Source of the DNA: Anaeramoeba ignava
Taxonomy: Eukaryota > Metamonada > Anaeramoebidae
Length of the DNA: 64,000 nt
Direction of reading: 5' to 3'
Assembly (NCBI GenBank): GCA_028826165.1
Contig: JAPDFW010000069.1
Coordinates: 124,001 to 188,000, forward strand
In this document: piece by piece, positions 46,949 to 55,950 of the stretch
How positions within the stretch are numbered: the stretch's first letter is position 1
How the letters are laid out: each line of letters begins with the position of its first letter
Made by a program: the position numbers and the translations under genes
The notes under the pieces: model-generated
What the model was told of the DNA's origin: nothing
The model's input: only the letters and a program-made list of their open reading frames with translations
The model's database searches: none

Positions 46949-49088
46949 TTAAATTTTAAAAGATAAAATTTCATGATCATCAGAACAAGAAAAAATTTGA
47001 TTATCTTTTGCATTGAAAGCTAAATCTAAAATCATTGAATGATGTCCATAAAATGTTCTAACATTTTCCGCATTTCTTGTATCCCAAACACGAACTGTTT
47101 GATCAATAGAACCTGAAATTATTAAAGGATCAGTTGGATGCCAAAGAATTTTTGTTACTCCTTCCTAATTTCCAAAATTAAAAATTAAAAATTAAAATTA
47201 TATTTGGAAAGAAAGAAAAAAAAAGTAATAAATACATCATGAACCATTTTGTTTCTTAATCTTAAAGTTCCTAAATCCCAAATACGAACATCACCTGTTA
47301 ATGAACCAGTTGCGAATAAAGGCATTCTTTTAAATTTTATTATAAATTTGATTATAAATTTGATTATAAATTTGATTATAAATATAATTATAAATTTGAT
47401 TATAAATATAATTATAAATTTAATTATAAATTTGATTATAAATATAATTATAAATTTAATTATATATTTGATTATAAATTTAATTATAAATTTTGATTAT
47501 AAATTTAATTATAAATTTAATTATAAATTTGATTATAAATATAATTATAAATTTGTTTATAAATTTGATTATAAATTTGATTATAAATTTGATTATAAAT
47601 TTAATTATAAATTTGATTATAAATTTAATTATAAATTTGATTATAAATATAATTATAAATTTAATTATAAATTTTAATTACGTTGGAGAAAATCCAACAG
47701 ATTCAACTGAACCAAGAAATTTTTGCGGTTTTTCATCATTTTCATCATTTTCATCATTTTCATCTTCATCTTCATCTTCATCTTCATCATTCTTTTCTAA
47801 TTTTTGAAGTTTTTTTGGAATAAAATTACTTTTTGCTTGTCCACCATCAAAAGTACCTAAAACTTTTAATCTTTCAATATGACATAAAATAGCTGTTCCA
47901 TCTTTTGAGCCTAATAAAAATAAATAAAAATATAAATATAAATATAAATATAAATATAAATATAAATATAAATATAAATATAAATATAAATATAAATATA
48001 AATATAAATATAAATATAAATATAAATATAAATATAAATATAAATATAAATATAAATATAAATATAAATATAAATATAAATATAAATATAAATATAAATA
48101 TAAATGAAATAAATATTTCTTCTTTCATTTATATACCTGAAAGAAGTAAAGAATTATTAGAATCAATTTCTAAAGAAGTTAAACCAGCTTTATGAAATCT
48201 TAAACCAGAAAATTCTTGAGTAGTTGTAGCAAGTTTTGGATCCCAAATTCTTGCAGTACCATCTTCACTTCCAGTAACAACTCTCTTTCCATTTGGAGAA
48301 AAACCTCCACAAGTAATTGATCCTTTATGACCTGCAAACATATTAAGAAAATTTCCTTTTGCATTAAACATCCAACAAGTACCATCAGCACATCCAACCA
48401 AAAAAACTAAACCAATAGGATGCCATTTAACCCATTCAATGGATTCTGTTGGCCCTTCTGCTGTGACTTGCTTTCCTGTTGATAACTTAGTAATTTTCAC
48501 AGTTCCATCCATACATCCCATTGCAAGAAATTCTCCATTTGCACTGAAATCTAAACAAGAAACTGTCTCTTGAAAATCTCGATATTCTTGATCTGGTAAA
48601 ACTTTTTTGTTTGTAATTGTGGAAAGTTCTGGGTTTTTCCAAATCATACAAGTTTCATCTCCTCCTCCACTTGCAAGAATATTTTTTGTTGAACAATAAG
48701 AAAGACAATAAACAGAATCTTTTCATTTTAAATTTTTATATAATTATATTCAATTAAAAAAGAAATTTCAATATTTTAAATATAATATATATGTAAAAAC
48801 AAAAAACTACCATTATGCCCAATAAATTGAAGAATAGAATCATTTTGAGGAGGTTCAAATTTATTATTTTGTTCATCATCTTCATCTGAAAAAGAATTAT
48901 CATTATCATCTTCAATAATTTCAATTTCATTTTCAATTTCATTTTCATTTTCATTTTCATTTTCATTTTCATTTTCATTTTCATTTTCATTTTCATTTTC
49001 ATTTTCATTTTCATTTTCATTTTCATTTTCATTTTCATCTTTATTTTCTTTAATTTCTTTATTTTCTTTAATTTTCTTTTTTTTCCAT
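46949..49088 (-). CDS. AAMP: AAMP / Sqt1-like WD40 protein (5 exons)
   Basis: Exons on the minus strand: 49088..48811, 48718..48137, 47910..47682, 47326..47236, 47164..46949. It matches the AAMP/Sqt1 family; yeast Sqt1 is a chaperone for ribosomal protein uL16, so a ribosome-assembly role is plausible. The N-terminus is acidic (ENEN repeats, then IEIIEDDNDNSFSDEDDEQ), followed by about seven WD repeats: YCLSYCSTKNILASGGGDE, SCLDFSANGEFLAMGCMDG, IEWVKWHPIGLVFLVGCADG, ITCGGFSPNGKRVVTGSEDG, LFATGSLTGDVRIWDLG, TKILWHPTDPLIISGSIDQ and ILDLAFNAKDNQIFSCSDD. The ATG at 49088 is followed by a run of eight A (49084-49077) that puts the start out of frame by one. With seven A the frame runs cleanly to the stop. 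An Asp/Glu insertion of (DE)n and (NDE)n sits in exon 3. Confidence 0.87.
47327..47681 (-). repeat. Intron of ATTATAAATTTGATTATAAATTTA repeats
   Basis: 355-nt intron in the AAMP-like gene. On the plus strand the unit ATTATAAAT recurs with a variable 2-5-nt join (TTG, TTA, ATA), at 12-13-nt period. Confidence 0.85.
47911..48136 (-). repeat. Intron with perfect (AAATAT)n microsatellite
   Basis: 226-nt intron in the AAMP-like gene. From about 47928 to 48104 it is an almost perfect run of about 29-30 hexamers (AATATA). Confidence 0.92.
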
Positions 49089-49164
49089 TTTGTTTTTTAA
49101 AAAAGAGAGAAAAAAAATGAAAAAATTTTTTTCATTTTTTTCTTTTTCATTTTTTTTTTTGATT
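49089..49164. promoter_or_regulatory. 76-bp bidirectional promoter (AAMP / TAP42)
   Basis: The whole gap between divergent ATGs is 76 bp. It centres on ATGAAAAAATTTTTTTCAT, a near-palindrome that presents a TTTTTTCAT element to both genes, followed by a second CTTTTTCATTTTTTTTTT. Inferred core promoter. Confidence 0.5.
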
Positions 49165-50661
49165 ATGCAAAAGATAAATTCACTTCCTTCTTTATTTTTT
49201 TCAGCAGAAAAGATGGCTCAAGAAATAATTGATGGACCAAATGATCAAAAAAAAGTATAGTTTATTAATTTATTTGAAATCCAAAAAATAAAAAAATTTT
49301 TTATTTATTTTTATAATTTTAATCTATTAATTTAATTTATTAATAAGTCATTTGAATGTATAAAATTATTTGAAGAAATTTCTGTAAGAATTCGAAGAGA
49401 AAGTCTTTTCAGTCCAAATGAAACTGTTGATGATGTGCAAACTGGATATTTGAAGTATCTATTAACACCTTATTATCTTGCTCAATTAAAACAACAAATT
49501 ATGGCAAATAGATATCAAATGTGCAAAGAAGCAAAAGTACAATTTAAAAATAATTTCTTTTTAATTTAAAAAATAATTTCTTTTTCATTTAAAAAACATT
49601 TCTTTTTCATTTAAAAAATAATTTCTTTTTCATTTAAAAATAATTTCTTTTTCATTTAAAAAATAATTTCTTAGATTTTAAATCAATCTTTTATTGAAAA
49701 ATGTATTGAACTTGATATTATTGATGATGAGGTTTGATAAAAATAATTAATTAATTAATTTTTGTTCCACTTTTTCTTTATATTAAAAACAAATAATTCA
49801 AACAAAAGGATAAAAAACTTTTTCACAAGAAAAAATTAACCGAAACTCAAAAAAGAGAAACAAAAATTGCAATATTTAAGAAAAAGAAAGCATTAGAAGG
49901 CCAACTTAAACAACTTGAATCACATATTAATTTGACAAATATTCAAAGCAATGATAATTCTGAGAAAAAAAACTACATCTCAAACAGTGAAACACAAAAT
50001 ATTGATGAAATTGATTTGGATAAAGATGTTGAAGATATTCAAAGACGTTACTATATTTTAAAAATCAAGTTTTTATTCCAAAAAGCAATAGAAGACATTT
50101 CATTAATTGAACAAGAGATTCAAATGTTAGAATTTATGCAAAAAAATTCTGAAAAAATTGAAAAGGAAAAAGAATCCAAAAATTATGATCCAAAAAATTC
50201 AATGTCAAATGATCCACAAAAAAAGCCTTTTATTTTACACATTCCTAATGTAAAACAAAAACAAAAACAAAAACAAAAACAAAAACAATTTGACATTAAT
50301 TATTATTATTCTTCTTTTTTTTTTGATTTTATTTTAATTAGGAAAATCGAGCAAAAGAAATTCAAAGAGATATGTTTAAGCCATATGTTAAAATGGGAAG
50401 ACCAATGACAGAAAAAGAATTTCAAGAAGAATTAATTCAAGATGGTGTTTATGCACAAAAGTAAAATTTATTCATTTTTGATCAATTTTATTTTTTTTTT
50501 TGATCAAATTTTTATTTTTTTTTAGACAAGAAAAACCAACTCCAAAACTTGATGCTGATGATGAAAAAGAAGCAGATGAAGCTCTTTATCAAGCTAGAGA
50601 ATGGGATGATTTTAAAGATGCTAATCCAACTGGATGGGGAAATAGAATGACTCGTTTTTAA
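49165..50661 (+). CDS. IGBP1: TAP42 / alpha4 (IGBP1) PP2A-binding protein
   Basis: 343 residues, six exons: 49165..49254, 49348..49536, 49675..49731, 49809..50249, 50342..50460, 50526..50661, all in frame. TAP42/alpha4 binds catalytic subunits of PP2A-type phosphatases and works in TOR signalling and phosphatase stability. Family landmarks: SLPSLFFSAEKMAQEI at the N-terminus; TGYLKYLLTPYYLAQL (the conserved LKYLLxP); RETKIAIFKKKKALEGQL; RRYYILKIKFLFQKAIEDI; KKPFILHIPN, matching the PFxL block; and the C-terminal signature AREWDDFKDANPTGWGNR. Length is in the usual range (about 340). The TPR-like N-terminal half appears complete. Confidence 0.93.
49537..49674 (+). repeat. Intron grown by duplication of its acceptor-side unit
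   Basis: 138-nt intron (GTACAATT...TTCTTAG). The ~23-nt unit TAATTTCTTTTTCATTTAAAAAA is repeated six times. The last copy reads TAATTTCTTAG and supplies the acceptor. Confidence 0.85.
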
Positions 50662-51033
50662 TAAATTTGTTAAAGTCAAAAAAACAAGACAAAAAAAAAT
50701 TTTTTTTCATTTTTCGTTCCACTTTTTTTTTTGATCATTCTTTTTCTTTTCAAATTCAAATTCAAATTCAAATTCTTTTTCTTTTTCTTTGAACCACAGA
50801 TTTGATTGTTTTGTGTGTTTCTCTGCAAATTTTGAATTCAATTCCCACAAAAACAAATCATTTACTTTGATTTTCATTTTGTTTTAATACAAAAGAATTA
50901 AAAGAAAAAGAATTAAAAAGAAAAAAAATTAAAAGAAAAAGAATTGAAAAGAAATTGATAAAAGAATTAAAAGAAATTGATAAAATAAAATTTTTCATTT
51001 TTTTTCATTTTTTGTTTTTTGTTGGATTTGTTA
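50662..51033. other. Intergenic spacer with a non-repetitive patch
   Basis: 372 bp between TAP42 and SNAPC3. 50790-50875 is more complex than other spacers and contains an imperfect inverted pair, GATTGTTTTGTGTG (about 50805) against CACAAAAACAAATC (about 50847). The rest is TTCAAA and AAAAGAATTAAAAG repeats, then TTTTTCATTTTTTTTCATTTTT just before the next ATG. A small RNA is possible but unproven. Confidence 0.4.
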
Positions 51034-54000
51034 ATGAATAAAGAAAGAATTCAACAAATTGAGAATCAAAAAAATACAATAAAACAATTAAAATCAACTT
51101 CATTTGAAAAGTTGAGTAGGAGACTTTCTCCTCAATTTAATAGTAAAGAATTTATAAATGATTATAAAAAAAAAATGAAAATGATTCGAGATTTAGAAAA
51201 AACAATTCCTCAAGAAATGCTTCAATGGGAAATTCAATTCCAATCAAAGTAAAATCAACCAAAATTACTTTTTCTTTGATTTGGATTGAATTGATTTGAT
51301 TTTTTTCAAATAAAAAGTTTAGAATCATTATCTCCAATGACTGAATTTGATTATGTTGAAGCTGCTTTACAAAAAGAATTGGTATTATTTCCGATAATTT
51401 TTATTTGATATTCACTTTAATTGGAAAAAGAATTAAAACTTGTTTTTTTATTTAAACAAAAATATTTGGAAATAAGGATGAATTGAAAAAAACTGATATT
51501 ACTAATTTAACGAAAAAGGATAGAATACAAAAAATTCAAGAATTAATAGCGAAAGATATGCCTCATCTATCATCATTAAAAAATCAGGATAATTCCCTAA
51601 CATTTCCAATGAGGTAGAAGGAGTGTAGATATAATAATAATATCTATATTTAAATTATTAGAAAAGTTAATTAGGAAAATTTTATATTGTTTTTTATTTT
51701 TATTAAAGGGAAGAAGAAAATACAAACCAAGAAATAATTATTTCTGAAAATAGTGAAAAAAATGAGATTAATGAAAACCAACAAATAGAAGATACTGATG
51801 AATTAGATGATCCAATTACAATTTTTACAGTGGATGTTTATGATATTGATCATAGAAACGAATTAGATCTTACACAAACTATAGAATTACTTGGAAATCA
51901 ATATTTGACAACTTTAAAGGATTTTATTGAATGTGCAACTGAACATATTATTGAGGATTTAGAGAAAGAAAAAGTTGAAATTATGCCAAATATTCCAATC
52001 AACAAAGAAAATTTCAAATCAGGATATTTTTTTATAAATAATACATTTTATAATGATCTTCGAGAGGAAGTTAATATAGATTATTCAAGGTAATATAAAA
52101 TTAAAATTAAATCAAATTTAAATTAAAATTAAATCAAAATTAAATTAAAATTAAATTAAAATTAAATCAAAATTAAATCAAAATTAAATTAAAATTAAAT
52201 CAAAATTAAATCAAAATTAAATCAAAATTAAATCAAAATTAAATCAAAATTAAATCAAAATTAAATCAAAATTAAATCAAAATTAAATCAAAATTAAATC
52301 AAAATTAAATCAAAATTAAATCAAAAATTAAATCAAAATTAAATCAAAATTAAATCAAAATTAAATCAAAATTAAATCAAAATTAAATCAAAATTAAATC
52401 AAAATTAAATCAAAATTAAATCAAAATTAAATCAAAATTAAATCAAAATTAAATCAAAATTAAATCAAAATTAAATCAAAAATTAAATCAAAATTAAATC
52501 AAAATTAAATCAAAATTAAATCAAAAATTAAATCAAAATTAAATCAAAATTAAATCAAAATTAAAATTAAAATTAAATCAAAATCAAAAATTAAAATTAA
52601 ATCAAAAATTAAATCAAAATTAAATCAAAATTAAATTAAATCAAAATTAAATCAAAATTAAATCAAAATTAAATCAAAATTAAATCAAAATTAAATCAAA
52701 ATTAAATTAAAATTAAATCAAAATTAAATTAAAATTAAATCAAAATTAAATCAAAATTAAATCAAAATTAAATCAAAATTAAATTAAAATTAAATTAAAA
52801 TTAAATCAAAATTAAATCAAAATTAAATCAAAATTAAATTAAAATTAAATCAAAATTAAATCAAAATTAAATTAAAATTAAATCAAAATTAAATTAAAAT
52901 TAAATTAAAATTAAATCAAAATTAAATCAAAATTAAATCAAAATCAAAATTAAAATCAAAATTAAATTAAAATTAAATCAAAATTAAATCAAAATTAAAT
53001 TAAAATTAAATTAAAATTAAATTAAAATTAAATCAAAATTAAATCAAAATTAAATCAAAATTAAATCAAAATTAAATCAAAATTAAATCAAAATTAAATC
53101 AAAATTAAATCAAAATTAAATCTAAAATTAAATCAAAATTAAATCAAAATTAAATCAAAATTAAATCAAAAATTAAATTAAAATTAAATCAAAATTAAAT
53201 TAAAATTAAATCAAAATTAAATCAAAATTAAATCAAAATTAAATCAAAATTAAATCAAAATTAAATCAAAATTAAATCAAAATTAAATCAAAATTAAATC
53301 AAAATTAAATTAAAATTAAATCAAAATTAAATTAAAATTAAATCAAAATTAAATCAAAATTAAATCAAAATTAAATCAAAATTAAATTAAAATTAAATCA
53401 AAATTAAATCAAAATTAAATCAAAATTAAAATCAAAATTAAATTAAATTAAATCAAAATTAAATCAAAATTAAATTAAAATTAAATTAAAATTAAATTAA
53501 AATTAAATTAAAATTAAATTAAAATTAAATTAAAATTAAATCAAAATTAAATCAAAATTAAATCAAAATTAAATCAAAATTAAATCAATATTAAATTAAA
53601 ATTAAATCAAAATTAAATCAAAATCAAAATTAAATCAAAATCAAAATTAAATCAAAATTAAATCAATACTAAATCAAATTTAAATCAAAATTAAATCAAA
53701 ATTAAATCAAAATTAAATCAAAATCAAAATCAAAATTAAATTAATATTAAATAAAAATTAGACAAATTATTGAATGGTCTAAACAAAATAAAAGATTTCT
53801 TGAAAGAGATTTTTATAATTTTGATTCGAAAAAAATGGAAGAAACAAAATTTAATGATTTAGTTTTTCGAATAAATGAACCTTATATATTTACTCATTAT
53901 GGAGATTGTACTCATGTAATTGTGTTTACTTTAGTTAGAATAAAACATGAAAATGATCCACCAAATGAAAATTTTCCTCTTAAAACTTATCCAATTAAAA

Positions 54001-54179
54001 AAAAGAAAAATTGTGTTTTTTGTAAAAAAAGATTAGCAACAAAAATTGTTGTTAATGATCAATTATGTCCAAGTAATCAAGCATTATTTTGTGATGATTG
54101 TTTTGAAAAATTACATTATTCAGAAAATGGAGATCTTTTATATTCAGATTTTGAAGTTTATCCATATTATCAAATATGA
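51034..54179 (+). CDS. SNAPC3: SNAPC3-like snRNA-activating complex subunit
   Basis: 404 residues, exons 51034..51248, 51318..51381, 51477..51613, 51709..52089, 53762..54179, all in frame. SNAPC3 (SNAP50) is the subunit of SNAPc that contacts the proximal sequence element of snRNA promoters transcribed by Pol II and Pol III. The conserved C-terminal half shows KSGYFFINNTFYNDLREEV, then after a long intron QIIEWSKQNKRFLERDF, FNDLVFRINEPYIFTHYGDC, THVIVFTLVRI and a zinc-binding block CVFCKKRLATKIV ... LFCDDCFEKLHY ending at EVYPYYQI. The N-terminal half is charged and divergent. Length is close to the animal protein. The ATG at 51034 was chosen as the first in-frame ATG after a T-rich TTTTTCATTTTT stretch. 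Ends with TGA. Confidence 0.9.
52090..53761 (+). repeat. 1.67-kb intron of a two-state 10-bp repeat, (AAATTAAATY)n
   Basis: About 160 copies of AAATTAAATC or AAATTAAATT. The last base of each unit is either C or T, with very few other changes (an extra A at a few places, one CTAAAATT, and shortened AAATC units). It lies between the SNAPC3 exons encoding DYSR and IIEW. Donor GTAATATAAA, acceptor AAATTAG. Confidence 0.9.
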
Positions 54180-54268
54180 AGATTTGATTAATAAAAAAAA
54201 TTTTTTTTTTCAATTTTCAATTTTCATTTTTTTCAATTTTCAATTTTTTTAAAAGAAAATAAAACAAA
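54180..54268 (+). promoter_or_regulatory. T-rich promoter of the Hsp10 gene
   Basis: 89 bp between the SNAPC3 stop and the Hsp10 ATG. Contains TTTTTTTTTCAATTTTCAATTTTCATTTTTTTC, a variant of the element seen upstream of other genes. Inferred. Confidence 0.4.
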
Positions 54269-54723
54269 ATGGTAAATAAAATTTTAATCCAAAAAAAAAG
54301 AAATTTAAAATTAAAATTAAAATTGTTTTAATTTATTTTAAAAAAATTTAGTTAAGTTTATTCAAAAAAACACCAACAAAAAAATATCCTTTAGCACAAT
54401 TATTTTCAACTAACAAAACTGATCTTATCAAAGCATTTGAGCCATTATTTGATCGAGTTCTTGTTAAAAGAGAAACAGCAGAACAACGGACAAAATCAGG
54501 ATTATATGTACCAGATTCAATGGTAAAGAAAAGTAATCAAGGAGAAGTAATTGCAACAGGAACAGGAAGAATAACTCATGATGGAAAAGTGATTCCAATG
54601 AGTGTAAAGAAAGGTGATAAAGTTTTACTTCCTGAATATGGTGGAATTGAAATTAAAAATTTTGGTGATGATTATCTTTTATATGCTGAAGCTGAATTAC
54701 TTGCTAAATTTAAAGTTAAATAA
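54269..54723 (+). CDS. HSPE1: Chaperonin 10 (Hsp10/Cpn10) with organelle presequence
   Basis: 124 residues. Exon 1 contributes only the start codon ATG (54269-54271). The intron 54272..54351 (GTAAAT...TTTAG) follows at once, and exon 2 is 54352..54723. The Cpn10 core starts near residue 30: PLFDRVLVKRETAEQRTKSG, YVPDS, GEVIATGTGR, VKKGDKVLLPEYGG and DDYLLYAEAELLAKF, i.e. the complete fold including the mobile loop. The extra N-terminus (MLSLFKKTPTKKYPLAQLFS) is basic, hydroxylated and without acids until residue 25, consistent with import into a mitochondrion or mitochondrion-related organelle. It would cap the organellar Hsp60 ring. Without the intron the first ATG would read through GTAAAT out of context, so the splice is needed for this presequence. 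Confidence 0.92.
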
Positions 54724-55008
54724 TCTTCTTTTCCTTTTAGAACATAAACTTCTTAAAAATTTAAATCTCTTCTTCTTTCTTTCTTCTTTCTTCTTTTTTT
54801 TTCTTTTTCTCAAGTTTTAATTAGTTTAATCATTTAAAAGAAATGAAGTGAAAAAAAAAGAAAAGAAAAGAAAATTTGATAAGAATCAAAATAATCTTCA
54901 TTTTGATTAAAGAAATTTTGGTTTAAATTCTTTCTAAAAAAAAATAAATTTTTTCCATTTTTTTCTTTTTCATTTTTTTTCATTTATTTCCATTTATTTT
55001 TTTTAAAA
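54724..55008 (+). promoter_or_regulatory. Intergenic region with TTTTTCATTTTTT element
   Basis: 285 bp. The first half is CTTCTTTCTTTCTTC-rich. The last 60 bp reads TTTTCCATTTTTTTCTTTTTCATTTTTTTTCATTTATTTCC before the next ATG. No gene. Confidence 0.4.
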
Positions 55009-55593
55009 ATGAAACAAATTATTTCTTTTATTATAATTATTTTAATTTTTTCATTATTAACTTTTGCATTACCAAGAAAAGAAAAAGAAGAAAATTTAAT
55101 AAAAACTGAAAATGGAAATAAAAAGGAAACAACAACAATTATAACAACAATAATGGCTAATATGATTTATATAATTTCAACAACAATAATAATAATAATT
55201 TTTCAATGTACAAAAGCAGATGAATCAACATCAAGTTTATTAGGAAATGATCAATTAATTGAAAAAGGAGAATATCAAGAAAAGCCAAAAACAAATGCAA
55301 TCAATTTACGTTATGGGAATATTGATCAAGAAACAGGATTTGTTCCACATTTTCCTCATGAACCAACTGTGAGTCATGCTGTTCATTCTACTTTCCAAAC
55401 TGCTTATGTTCAACCTTCTGCTCCTCCTGATGATAATGATAATGATAATAATAATCTTAATCATATTAATAATAATGATAATGATAATAATCCTCAGTTT
55501 TATTCTCCTCATTTAACTCATCCTCAATCTAGTTATCGTCAAATTCAACCTGCTTTTCCTCCAACATTACAACAAAATTATGAAAATAATTAA
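55009..55593 (+). CDS. Small single-pass membrane protein with PSAPP motif
   Basis: 194 residues, intronless; no family recognised. Residues 1-20 are a strong hydrophobic signal (MKQIISFIIIILIFSLLTFA). Residues 22-43 are short, charged and Thr-rich. A second hydrophobic helix spans about 44-65 (ITTIMANMIYIISTT then IIIIIF), with a cysteine directly after it. The remaining 128 residues are hydrophilic, rich in Pro, Asn and Asp. The tail carries PSAPP (136-140), a P(S/T)AP-type late motif that in other systems binds the UEV domain of TSG101/Vps23 (ESCRT-I). A Tyr-rich end (FYSPHLTHPQSSYRQ) could carry sorting signals. If the first helix is cleaved, this is type I with a cytosolic tail. The function is unknown. 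Confidence 0.7.
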   Translation: MKQIISFIIIILIFSLLTFALPRKEKEENLIKTENGNKKETTTIITTIMANMIYIISTTIIIIIFQCTKADESTSSLLGNDQLIEKGEYQEKPKTNAINLRYGNIDQETGFVPHFPHEPTVSHAVHSTFQTAYVQPSAPPDDNDNDNNNLNHINNNDNDNNPQFYSPHLTHPQSSYRQIQPAFPPTLQQNYENN

Positions 55594-55950
55594 TTTTTCT
55601 TTTTTTTCTTTTTTTATTAAATTTTTTTTTTTCCGATTTCCATTTTTTTTTGATTAAAATTTGGAATAAAAAAAAATTGAAATTGATTTTAATTTTAATT
55701 TTAATTTTGATTTTAATTTTGATTTTGATTTTGATTTTGATTTTGATTTTAATTTTGATTTTAATTTTGATTTTAATTTTGATTTTAATTTTGATTTTAA
55801 TTTTGATTTTTGATTTTGATTTTGATTTTTAATTTTGATTTTAATTTTATAAATTGATTTTCATTTTAATTTTAATTTTGATTTTGGTTTTGATTTTAAT
55901 TTTGATTTTGATTTTGATTTTGATTTTGATTTAGATTTTGATTTTCATTT
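55594..55950. repeat. (TTTTGA/TTTTAA)n intergenic repeat
   Basis: 357 bp between the membrane-protein gene and the 3' end of the RNF213-like gene. From about 55670 to 55945 it is GATTTT/AATTTT hexamers, the reverse complement of the AAAATC family seen in introns. No gene. Confidence 0.8.

Noticed and set aside
47905-48195. ORFs of Asn-Ile or Ile-Phe repeats over the AAATAT tract on both strands
   Set aside because: They lie inside an AAMP intron with matching splice sites and are simple translations of a hexamer microsatellite.
50835-50860. tRNA T-arm (TTCAATTCCCAC)
   Set aside because: The flanking bases do not form the required stem and no D-arm or acceptor stem is found.
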